From Terriglobus albidus (lineage in GTDB: Bacteria > Acidobacteriota > Terriglobia > Terriglobales > Acidobacteriaceae), in contig NZ_CP042806.1 of NCBI RefSeq assembly GCF_008000815.1, forward strand, positions 2,480,001 to 2,544,000: a stretch of 64,000 nt of DNA, read 5' to 3'. Numbering within the stretch: the stretch's first letter is position 1; every line of letters begins with the position of its first letter. The notes under the pieces were generated by a model. The model saw only the letters and a program-made list of their open reading frames with translations, did no database searches and was not told the origin of the DNA. The position numbers and the translations under genes are program-made. This document shows positions 1-9,200 of the stretch, one piece after another.

Positions 1-2
1 AG

Positions 3-2171
3 CGCCTCGCTCCGCCCAGCACGCGTTCCAAGGATTACGCGGGAGCGTATGGTCTTACTCCGGCATCCTTCGGATATGGCTTCCCAAGCCTTGGCAACCT
101 GAACGCCAACGGAGTCGGGTACACCATGCAGATGGGCCTCTCCAATGCGGCAATCCAGGTGGACCAGAACTTTATCGCCGGGGACGACATTACCTGGACC
201 CACGGTCGCCACGTAGTAGAGTTCGGTGCTGACATCCGCTGGCTGCAATCGAGTCAGTATGATCTGGGCGGAGCCACGGGAGGACGCTATTCCTTCACAG
301 CCAGCAGCACCAACAACGGTTCGACTGGTGGCGCACCTCTGGCCAGCTTTATTCTCGGAAGTATTGCGTCGTTCTCCAATACGCCGGTTGCGGTGCCTGG
401 CTATTACCGCTGGCGCTACTACGCCGGCTACATCCAGGACAAATGGCGCATCACACCAAACCTGACGATTGATGCCGGTGTCCGCTATGAGCTTGAGACT
501 CCTCGTATGGAGAAGTTCAACAATCAGGCGTATATCAATCTGAGCACCGCTGGAAATCTCAATGGCCTGCTGCCGACCACCTCAGCGTTCTGCTTCTCAG
601 GTGCATGCGGCAACCCACAGTCACTCTGGCCGATCAACTACAAGGGAATTGAGCCCCGCGTTGGCTTTGTCTATGCCCCCACGCCCAAAACATCCATACG
701 TGCTGCATACACACTGCAACGGCTGCCGCTGACGGGATACGAGAATACGCCGGATCCCAACTTCAACGTTGCGTCTCAGGCGGTCGGCGGTCAGAGCGGA
801 GGTGTGACGCCGAATTCAACGGTGAATTACATCACCAATCCAATTGGGCCGCTCACCTCTGCCTATACGGCCCTGGCAGGCAATCGTGGACCGATTCTGT
901 ACTCTACGGGGCTGTCGCCGGTGTTTGTAAATCAAAGTAATGCTGTTCCTTATACTCAGACCTGGTCGTTTACGCTGCAGTATCAGCCGGCAGCGCGCAC
1001 GGTGGTACAGGCGACCTATAACGGCTCTAAGGGAACGCATCTCATCGGCCCTTTCACGAACGCACTCAATGTCCCGAGCCTCGGCACACTTGTCAACGCG
1101 ATTCAGACGCACCAGAATCTGGGAGCTACGTCGCCGAACAAGTATGGCATCACCCAGAATGGAGCGCTGGTCAGCGAAAGCAACCTTCAACTCCTCAATC
1201 CCTACCAGAATTTCTACAACCAGCCACTCCCTGAGATCTATCCGCGTGGTGGAACCATGGAGTACAACGGGCTCTATCTCAGCGTGAACCAGCGTTTTGG
1301 ACATGGCCTTTCCGCACTGGCGAACTATACCTGGTCAAAGATCATGGACAACATTCCGGATACCAACACGGGAGCGAATGGTGGAGGCTTCGGATTTGTG
1401 GCTCCACAGGATCCGACCAACCCATACGCCGAATGGGCGGTCGCAAGCTTCGACCAGGCAAGCCGCCTTAAGATCGGTTATACGTACGATCTTCCGATCG
1501 GCTCTGGACACTTCTTCAGCGCCCACAACCGTCTTCTGGATAACATCATCGGCAATATCTCTACAGCGGGTATCGCCACTTATGCGGACGGTTTGCCAAA
1601 CTCCGTAATCCTGGGAACGGGAAATGCCGGCTACTTCGTTTCGGTAACGCCTTCCGGTACGAACGGATGCACTGCGAGCGGCTCTAATAAGTACTGCACT
1701 GCAAGCGCTCTTCCTGCGAACTATGGTTATACTTTGCGGCCGGATATCATTCCCGGCGTTCCATTGATCAACAAAGACTGGAAGAAGAACGCTCTGAACT
1801 CCAACTTTACGCCTTACCTCAATCCGGCGGCATTTGCTGTGCCCGGTTCTGTCAACAATCCCCGGCTGGGAAACGCGCCTCGTACCCTGGCCGGCGCACG
1901 CAGTCCGCGTGAAGCGCTATTCGATATGCGCTTCAGTAAGGGCATCAAGTTCGAAAGCCGTTACGCTATCAATGTCAACGCAACCTTCAGCAATGTCTTC
2001 AATCACCCGGTCTACTATGGCGTGGGACGGGCCCTGCTGAGTTCTACGACTGCTTCTAACGTCACCGGAGCTGTAACGCCGGTGAATGCGGCAAACTTTG
2101 GACAATTCAACCAGTCGCAGACCGCAGGTATGTCCCGCGTCATTCGTATCGGGGCGGAGTTTACTTTCTAA
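3..2171 (+). CDS. TonB-dependent receptor (Oar-like), C-terminal part
   Basis: The reading frame is open from the first bases of the window, so the 5' end lies outside and the ATG at 126 is internal. The visible 722 residues are the tail of the plug and the outer-membrane beta-barrel of an acidobacterial Oar-like receptor. Alternating strands carry motifs shared with the two other receptors in this window (YAGYIQDKWRITPNLTIDAG, then GIEPRVGFVYAP and NVFNHPVYYGVG), and the chain ends on aromatic FTF, as expected for a barrel C-terminus. The N-terminal signal, carboxypeptidase-regulatory domain and TonB box cannot be seen. It stands directly ahead of the GH92 and GH27 genes, suggesting uptake of the oligosaccharides they release; the ligand is inference only. 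Confidence 0.9.
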   Translation, partial: RLAPPSTRSKDYAGAYGLTPASFGYGFPSLGNLNANGVGYTMQMGLSNAAIQVDQNFIAGDDITWTHGRHVVEFGADIRWLQSSQYDLGGATGGRYSFTASSTNNGSTGGAPLASFILGSIASFSNTPVAVPGYYRWRYYAGYIQDKWRITPNLTIDAGVRYELETPRMEKFNNQAYINLSTAGNLNGLLPTTSAFCFSGACGNPQSLWPINYKGIEPRVGFVYAPTPKTSIRAAYTLQRLPLTGYENTPDPNFNVASQAVGGQSGGVTPNSTVNYITNPIGPLTSAYTALAGNRGPILYSTGLSPVFVNQSNAVPYTQTWSFTLQYQPAARTVVQATYNGSKGTHLIGPFTNALNVPSLGTLVNAIQTHQNLGATSPNKYGITQNGALVSESNLQLLNPYQNFYNQPLPEIYPRGGTMEYNGLYLSVNQRFGHGLSALANYTWSKIMDNIPDTNTGANGGGFGFVAPQDPTNPYAEWAVASFDQASRLKIGYTYDLPIGSGHFFSAHNRLLDNIIGNISTAGIATYADGLPNSVILGTGNAGYFVSVTPSGTNGCTASGSNKYCTASALPANYGYTLRPDIIPGVPLINKDWKKNALNSNFTPYLNPAAFAVPGSVNNPRLGNAPRTLAGARSPREALFDMRFSKGIKFESRYAINVNATFSNVFNHPVYYGVGRALLSSTTASNVTGAVTPVNAANFGQFNQSQTAGMSRVIRIGAEFTF

Positions 2172-2179
2172 ACGCAACC

Positions 2180-2200
2180 GGGATGTTCATAGAACATCTC
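2180..2200 (+). other. Small hairpin after the receptor stop codon
   Basis: GATGTTC (2182-2188) pairs with GAACATC (2192-2198) around an ATA loop, extended by two pairs including one G-U. There is no T-tract, so it is more likely an mRNA 3'-end or attenuation hairpin than a strong intrinsic terminator. Confidence 0.3.
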
Positions 2201-2353
2201 TCAATCAGTACACACACTTTGTGCGATGAGATGGATGCGTCAGAGGCTGCGATGTGTATTCTGCATCGCGAATCTGACTCGCATCCATCTCCCTTTGTTG
2301 TTCTTGTGCGTAACTGGAACGGTAGGAACCGTGGGAGAGGGCAATACGTTTCA

Positions 2354-4630
2354 ATGACTGTTATCAAGATTCGACCGGCAAATGTAGTTCTGCGTAGATT
2401 GAGCTTTTTTGCCATGCTCGCAGGCATGGTGACGGGAGCCGCTGTGGGGCCACTCCTGTCGCAGCAGAAGGCGGCTCATATTGACCCACTTGCTATGGTT
2501 GATCCAAGAATCGGTACCTCCAATGAAGGCCAGACCTACCCTGTGGTGGGCGTGCCTTTCGGTATGACCGGATGGACTCCTGAGACGCGGAGTACCGAAG
2601 CAAAGTGTGTGTCGCCCTACTATTACGACGACATGAAGATTACCGGCTTTCGCGGGAGCCACTGGCTCAGCGGAAGCTGCACGCAGGACTATGGCACCGC
2701 AACCCTGATGCCGACGGTTGGGCCAATCAAGGTCGACCCGGAAGAGCGTGGTTCTTCCTACAAGCACGCCTCCGAGATCATGTCTCCGGCCTACTACTCC
2801 GTTCATCTGGACGACTACGATTTGAAGGCAGAACTCGCCGGAACAACGCGGGCGGGAATGTTGCGGATTACCTATCCGGAAAAGGGAAAACGCAATCTTC
2901 TCATCGAGCCCAATGTCAGGCCTGGACAGGGTTTCGTTGAAGTGCGCCCTGAGAAGAAGGAGATCGTTGGCTACAACCCGGTGGTACGTATGTATCAAGG
3001 TGCGGGAAAATCGGCAGGCTTCAGCGGATACTTCGTGATCAAGTTCCGTGAAGAAGTTCAGGAGTTTGGCACCTGGTGCGGAAAAGCGGTGACTCCGCAT
3101 GGCCGTACTCAGGGTTCTGGATGTGAGCGCCTGGGCGGCTTCGTAACTTTTTCCGACAATGCACCGAAGACCGTTATTGCGAAGATCGGAACCTCATTTA
3201 CCAGCCTTGAGGAAGCCGAGAAGAATCTCGCTGCCGAAGAGTCCGGATGGGAGCTTGAGTCCCTCCGCCGGCAGGCAGAAACTGCATGGCGTAACTACCT
3301 TGGACGCATTGAGATCGCTGGGGGTACCGCAGAACAGCAGAAGATGTTCTATACCGCCCTGTTCCATGCGTCGCTGGCTCCCCGTATCGTGAGCGATGCC
3401 GACGGAACTTATAACGGATTCGGCCAGGAAGGGAAGCTGCACCACACACGCCCAGGAACGGACTATTATGACGATTTCTCTTTGTGGGATAGCTTCCGTT
3501 CATTGCATCCATTGCTCACGATTCTTGATCCCAAACGTGATGGGGAGATGGTGCAGAGCCTGGTCGATAAGGGCACTGAGGGTGGCTTTCTTCCGATCTT
3601 TCCTACGTGGAACAGCTATACCTCAGAGATGATTGGTGATCACACCGTTGCCGTGATCTATGACGCTTACGCCAAAGGGATTCGCAACTTTGATGTTCCG
3701 GAGGCGTATCGCCTGGTGCGTCAGAATGCGTTTATCACGCCTCCTCACGATGATTATGTGGAAGGGAAGGGACGGCGCGCTCTGGTCTCCTATGACAAGC
3801 ACGGCTACATCCCGCTGGAGGACGAGGTCCTGGATGCCTTCCATCAACGTGAGCAGGTCTCTCGCACGTTGGAGTATGCCTACGATGACTACGTCGGCGG
3901 GCAATTCGCCGCGGCGTTGGGACACAAGGAAGATGCGGCACGTCTGTTCAAGCGTTCGGCCAACTGGAAGAACGTTCTCGATCCTGAGACCCGTTTCGTT
4001 CGCGGACGGCATGAGGATGGCAGTTGGGTCACTCCATTCGCCCCCGATAAGCCGGCTACCTATATTACGGAGGGGCTGCCGTGGCAGTACACCTTCTTTG
4101 TTCCTCATGACATCGAGGGCCTGAGCAAGGCGCTGGGCGGGCATGAAGCAATGATCGCAAAGCTGGATGGCCTCTTCGATAAGAAGCTCTATAACCAGGG
4201 AAACGAACCGAGCCATGGAATTGCGTATCTCTATAACTTCATTGGCGCGCCATCGAAGACGCAGCAGCGGGTGCGCGAGATTCTGAAGACAGACTTCGGA
4301 CCCGGACCGGAGGGGCTTCCAGGGAATGACGATGCCGGGCAGATGTCGGCGTGGTATGTGCTCAGCGCGATGGGTTTTTATCCCTGGTGTCCAGGAACGC
4401 CGAGCTATACCATCGGCTCTCCTCTGTTTTCCCATGTCGCGATTCATCTGCCGAACGGAAAGCGTTTCAGCATTGAGGCCAAAGATAACTCTGCCTCGAA
4501 TCCCTATGTGCAATCAGTTCGGCTGAATGGCAAGGCATACTCCGGATGGACGTTCTCCCATCAGGAGATGCTGCAAGGCGCTTCGCTTACGTTGCAGATG
4601 AGTTCCGAGCCATCCATTGAGAAGCACTAG
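2354..4630 (+). CDS. GH92 family alpha-mannosidase, secreted
   Basis: A 758-residue exo-alpha-mannosidase of family GH92, which removes mannose from high-mannose or mannan-type glycans in a calcium-dependent inverting reaction. The N-terminus MTVIKIRPANVVLRRLSFFA followed by a hydrophobic stretch looks like a signal peptide. The mature part begins with the family hallmark DPRIGTSNEGQ. Two diagnostic motifs follow: GNEPSHGIAYLYN (the Glu acts as general acid in the family) and GNDDAGQMSAWYVLSAMGFY (the Asp pair is the base region). I chose the ATG at 2354, preceded by a purine-rich GGGAGAGGG, because the in-frame extension to 2183 lacks signal-peptide character. The gene sits 45 bp ahead of the GH27 gene and is probably cotranscribed with it. 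Family assignment is firm; linkage preference (1,2, 1,3 or phospho-mannose) cannot be read from sequence. Confidence 0.92.
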   Translation: MTVIKIRPANVVLRRLSFFAMLAGMVTGAAVGPLLSQQKAAHIDPLAMVDPRIGTSNEGQTYPVVGVPFGMTGWTPETRSTEAKCVSPYYYDDMKITGFRGSHWLSGSCTQDYGTATLMPTVGPIKVDPEERGSSYKHASEIMSPAYYSVHLDDYDLKAELAGTTRAGMLRITYPEKGKRNLLIEPNVRPGQGFVEVRPEKKEIVGYNPVVRMYQGAGKSAGFSGYFVIKFREEVQEFGTWCGKAVTPHGRTQGSGCERLGGFVTFSDNAPKTVIAKIGTSFTSLEEAEKNLAAEESGWELESLRRQAETAWRNYLGRIEIAGGTAEQQKMFYTALFHASLAPRIVSDADGTYNGFGQEGKLHHTRPGTDYYDDFSLWDSFRSLHPLLTILDPKRDGEMVQSLVDKGTEGGFLPIFPTWNSYTSEMIGDHTVAVIYDAYAKGIRNFDVPEAYRLVRQNAFITPPHDDYVEGKGRRALVSYDKHGYIPLEDEVLDAFHQREQVSRTLEYAYDDYVGGQFAAALGHKEDAARLFKRSANWKNVLDPETRFVRGRHEDGSWVTPFAPDKPATYITEGLPWQYTFFVPHDIEGLSKALGGHEAMIAKLDGLFDKKLYNQGNEPSHGIAYLYNFIGAPSKTQQRVREILKTDFGPGPEGLPGNDDAGQMSAWYVLSAMGFYPWCPGTPSYTIGSPLFSHVAIHLPNGKRFSIEAKDNSASNPYVQSVRLNGKAYSGWTFSHQEMLQGASLTLQMSSEPSIEKH

Positions 4631-4675
4631 CCGCAAGAATCCACATACTCAGTCTCAGGGAGGGATTGAATCGTC

Positions 4676-5878
4676 ATGCGTCGACTTGTTGTTCATTGCG
4701 TTGCTGCCGCTGCGTTGCTGGCTTCTGTTCCCCTTGCTTCTGCTCAAGTGGGGCTTGCCGCAACGCCCCTAATGGGCGCAACACCTCCAATGGGGTGGAA
4801 CAGCTGGAACCATTTCTTTGAAAAGGTAACGGATGCGGATGTGCGCGCCACGGCTGATGCCATGATTGCGAATGGCATGCGGGATGCAGGCTATGTCTAC
4901 GTCAATATCGACGACGGTTGGCAGGGAACACGGCGTGCAGACGGCTCCATTCAGTCGAACGATCGTTTTCCGGACATGAAGGCTCTGGCAGATTACGTTC
5001 ACGCACGCGGGCTGAAGCTTGGGATCTACTCTTCGCCTGGACCCAGGACCTGTGCGAAGTTCGAAGGTAGCTATGGACATGAAGAGCAGGACGCCCGTAC
5101 CTACGCTGCCTGGGGCATCGACTATCTGAAGTATGACCTGTGCAGCTTCGGCGGCATGTTGAGCAAGGCAGGCAATGGCGATCAATCGGCTCCTGCTGCG
5201 TTTGCTCTGCAGCAGGAGGCTTATCGCAAGATGCATGATGCTCTGCTCGCCACGGGGCGGCCGATTGTCTTCAGCCTTTGCCAATATGGTATGAGCAGCG
5301 TATGGGAGTGGGGGCCTCAGGTCGGAGGAAATCTCTGGCGCACGACTGGTGATATCAGTGACAAGTATGACCGGATGTCGCTCATCGGTTTTCAGCAGGC
5401 AGGGCTGGCGCGTTACGCGAAGCCTGGCCAGTGGAATGATCCTGACATGTTGGAGATCGGTAACGGCGGTATGACGCTCGATGAATACAAGACCCACATG
5501 AGCCTGTGGGCGATTCTGGCAGCCCCGTTACTGGCTGGCAATGATCTCAGCAAGATGAAGCCAGAGCATCTGGCGATCCTGGTCAATAAGGATGCGATTG
5601 CCATCGATCAGGACCCGTTGGGCAAGCAGGGTGACCGCGTCTCGGCGGTTGGACCCTATGAAGTATGGAGTAAGCCGCTGGCACACGGCGGCATGTCGAT
5701 AGGGCTCTTCAATCGCGGAGAACTGGCACATCCGGTCACTGCGAACCTGAAAGAGCTAGGCATTTCCCGAAAGGAACATCTGCGGGATGTGTGGGCCGGC
5801 AAAGAGATGTCCTATGCCGACATGTTTACCGCGACCGTTCCTAAACATGGCGTCGTGCTTCTATTGATCCATCCGTAA
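4676..5878 (+). CDS. GH27 alpha-galactosidase, secreted
   Basis: A 400-residue GH27 glycosidase that releases terminal alpha-linked galactose with retention. The signal peptide covers about residues 1-23, ending ASA. The (beta/alpha)8 barrel starts at TPPMGWNSWNHF (37-48). The nucleophile is Asp154 in YLKYDLC. The likely acid/base is Asp226 in WRTTGDISD, aligned by eye with Asp231 of human alpha-galactosidase A. WNDPDMLEIG (253-262) is the third family signature. The start has a good GGGAGGG Shine-Dalgarno. A short beta-sandwich follows the barrel, as is usual for the family. It follows the GH92 gene at close spacing. An alpha-N-acetylgalactosaminidase is possible, since the subsite loop cannot be separated reliably by eye. 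Confidence 0.92.
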   Translation: MRRLVVHCVAAAALLASVPLASAQVGLAATPLMGATPPMGWNSWNHFFEKVTDADVRATADAMIANGMRDAGYVYVNIDDGWQGTRRADGSIQSNDRFPDMKALADYVHARGLKLGIYSSPGPRTCAKFEGSYGHEEQDARTYAAWGIDYLKYDLCSFGGMLSKAGNGDQSAPAAFALQQEAYRKMHDALLATGRPIVFSLCQYGMSSVWEWGPQVGGNLWRTTGDISDKYDRMSLIGFQQAGLARYAKPGQWNDPDMLEIGNGGMTLDEYKTHMSLWAILAAPLLAGNDLSKMKPEHLAILVNKDAIAIDQDPLGKQGDRVSAVGPYEVWSKPLAHGGMSIGLFNRGELAHPVTANLKELGISRKEHLRDVWAGKEMSYADMFTATVPKHGVVLLLIHP

Positions 5879-6251
5879 TGAAGACAGATCGCAGCCCACA
5901 TACGGAGACAAAACTGGATTGCTTGGGGGCGAGTCGTAGCCTTCGCTGGGTTCTATCTTCTTGGAACAAACAATGCTGGATCGAGCCGTCCTACAAAATG
6001 GCGCTGTATCTGACGTTGGAAAAATACGATCTGTACGAATTTGATACAGCGTCAAGTTAATCGTTTGTTTGAGGGAAAAGCCACAACATAAATTTCTCAT
6101 AGACCTGTTGCAGACGCATGTTAGACTGCTCCCTACCAATACAAACTTGGATTTTGCAGATGCTTCCTGCGGGAGCTCCAGGGGTTTTGCCCTTTGTGGT
6201 GCGTTTCTGGTGATCGCAGCATCTTTGCTTGCCGTTTGCGGAGTGGGTTCT
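5879..6251. other. Intergenic region before the giant S53 protein
   Basis: This 373-bp stretch has no convincing gene; a 60-codon frame starting on the GH27 stop looks accidental. CGCTGTATC (6002-6010) and GATACAGCG (6043-6051) form a 9-bp inverted repeat 32 bp apart, enclosing an AT-rich core with two TACGA direct repeats. This could be a promoter/operator zone for the downstream gene, but no clear sigma70 hexamer pair was found. Confidence 0.35.
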
Positions 6252-9200
6252 ATGGTTAGCGGTTTTTTGCCTCGGTTCGATGTGGGAATAATGTCTTCAA
6301 CTGGTCGTATCGGCCGTATCTTCCCCAGATATTTCCTTCTCTTTACAGCTCTTTTGATGTCGGTGGTAGCGACGCTACCGGTGCAGGCGCAGTCGCCACA
6401 GACGCTCCGTAACCATGTGATGCCGGCAGTGACGCAGGGCACGGCGCCCATGGTGGCTGCTATGTCAGAGAGCGAACAGATGAGCTTTTCGATTGTGCTT
6501 CCGCTGCGCAATCAGTCAGAGCTGACGAGCCTGCTGAAGCGTCTCTATGATCCGAGCAGTCCCGATTACCGGCAGTTCCTCAGTGTGTCGGAGTTTACCG
6601 AGCGCTTTGGCCCGACGGCCCAGGACTACGAGACGGTGGCAAGCTATGCCCGTGCGAATGGCTTCACGGTAGCCGATGCTCCGGCAAATCGCATGGTGCT
6701 CTCCCTGTCCGGCACCGCGGCTCAGGTAGAGAGCGCCTTTGGCGTACGGATGAACTATTACCAGCATCCGACAGAGAGCCGCACCTTCTTCTCTCCGGAC
6801 CGGGAGCCTACTGTCGATCTCGCCGTGAAGATCGCTCATATCAGCGGCCTTAATAACTTCTATCTGCCGCGGCCGGCATTTCAACTTGGCAGCAATGTCC
6901 AATCCATGGCGTCCGTTAACGGATCGGGACCTGGCGGATCGTACCTCGGCAGTGATATGCGCGCGGCCTATTACGGTGGCTCCACCCTGGACGGTAATGG
7001 ACAGGTTGTCGGCTTGCTGGAGTTCGAGGGCTACAACAAGAGCGACGTCGACCTGACCTTTACCAATGCGGGGCAGACCTACAAGGTACCTGTAACGAAT
7101 GTTTTGCTCAATGGGATGACCGGCGCTCCGGTATCAAGCGGAGGCGAAGCAGAGGTCGTACTGGATATCGTCCAGGCTATTGGCATGGCGCCCGGTCTCA
7201 AGCAGGTGCGCGTCTATATCGGCAACAACGATGCGTCCATGCTCAACTCCATGGCATCGGAGAATCTTGCTAAACAGATCGGCTGCTCCTGGAGCTGGCG
7301 GCCTGACGATCCTGCGGTTGCTGATCCTTTCTTTCAGGAGATGGCGGCCCAGGGACAGAGCTTCTTTACCGCATCTGGAGATAACGGCGCCTTTGCAGCC
7401 AATGTCCCCTTCTACTTCCCGGCCGAGGACACCTATGTCACGGCAGTAGGTGGTACCCATCTGACGACAAGCGGAGCCGGCGGAAGCTGGGTTTCGGAGA
7501 CAGCATGGAATAGCAGCGGATACGGTACCGGCGGCGGTGTCAGCCCCGATAGCATCGGGATTCCGAGCTGGCAGGCGGGCTTGGCCACGACCGCAAATGG
7601 CGGTTCCACCACATTACGCAATGTTCCTGACGTGGCCATGGAAGCCGACTTCGATAACTACATGTGTTACATGGGAACCTGCATTACCACCGGCGCCGGC
7701 ACGAGTTTCGCCGCTCCGCGATGGGCAGGCTTTATGGCCATGGTGAACCAGCAGGCCATCGAAGCGGGCAATGCCCCTAAGGGCGGACTCGGCTTTATCA
7801 ATCCGACCATCTATGCCATCGGCTCCGATAGCCGCTTCGCCACTGAGATGCACGATACTACCAGCGGAAATAACCAAACTGCTGGGCAATCTGTCTGGTA
7901 TAGCGCTGTGACCGGCTACGATCTGGTAACCGGATGGGGCAGCGCCAATGGTCAGAACCTGATTGACGAGCTCGCGGGAAGGCAGGTCCCCGGCTTCTGG
8001 ATTGCCGCGGCGGACGGCACAGTCTCTCTGAATCAGGGGAAGACCAGCTCGACCACGATCACGGTAACCGATGCCGCCGATTTCACCGGCAGCGTGAATC
8101 TAGCGGTGACCTCGACGTTGCCTACGGGGGTGACGGCAACCTGGGGTACGAATCCCACGACTAACACCAGCGTGCTGACGTTCACCGCAACCGCTTCGGC
8201 GCCTGAGAGTTCCACGCCGGTAACGATCACCGGAACCTCTGGAAGCCTGACGGCAACGACCACACTAACGTTGGCCGTTCATCAGCCGAGTTTCACGCTT
8301 TCTCCATCACCTGCGACGGTATCGGTGAATCCCGGCAACTCCGTTACTTCCACCATCACGGTAACGCCGAAATATGGTTTTAGCGGCGACGTGACCCTTG
8401 CTGCCTCCGGGCTTCCTGCAGGTGTAACGGCGACCTGGGGGACGAATCCTACCACGGGTTCCAGCGTGCTGACGCTCGCAACCAGCAGCTCTACCCTCGG
8501 CGGTACTTATCCAATTACGATTACCGGAACCTCCGGCAGCATCACCGCCACGACGACGGTCTCAGCGGTGATCCAGGCGCCGAGTTTCCGCATCAGTGGA
8601 TATGGCAGCGTCAATATCGGCAAGAATGCTTCCGGGTCCGCTTATTTCTATGTAACGCCCCTCTATGGATTTACGGGGAACGTGAACTTTACGGTATCTG
8701 GTTTGCCGACGGGAGTTTCCGCGTATTTCTCTCCCGCTTCGAGCGCCTATTCCTCGACTCTCTATCTTTCGGCAAGCGGCGCTACGCCCGGACAATATAC
8801 GGTCACTGTTACGGGAACCTCCGGTAGCTTAACAGCTTCGACAACTTTCATTCTGGGCATCTATGAGCCAAGCTTTACTCTAAGCTCTAACGGATCAGTT
8901 GATGTCGGTCAGGGAAGCTCTACATCCGCGTACGTGTACGTCAGCGGGCAGTATGGTTTCAATAGCAATGTCAATCTCTCCGTCTCCGGTCTTCCCAGTG
9001 GCGTATCGGTTCTATGGAATCCGAATCCTACTACCTACTCCAGCACACTCTCCCTGATTACTTCCAGTAGCGTCCCGACGGGACAATATACGCTCACGAT
9101 CTCCGGCAAGTCCGGCAGCCTGTCCGCCTCAACGACGTTGAAGCTCAATGTCTATGCACCGACGTTCAGCATCTCAGGCTATTCGAATGTGACGATCGGC

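Noticed and set aside
2183-2353. 57-codon N-terminal extension of the GH92 gene
   Set aside because: The extension is not signal-like, and a normal signal peptide begins at 2354. Kept out of the coding call.
5878-6060. 60-codon frame starting on the GH27 stop codon
   Set aside because: No ribosome binding site of its own, no recognisable composition and it crosses the likely regulatory zone of the S53 gene. I regard it as chance.
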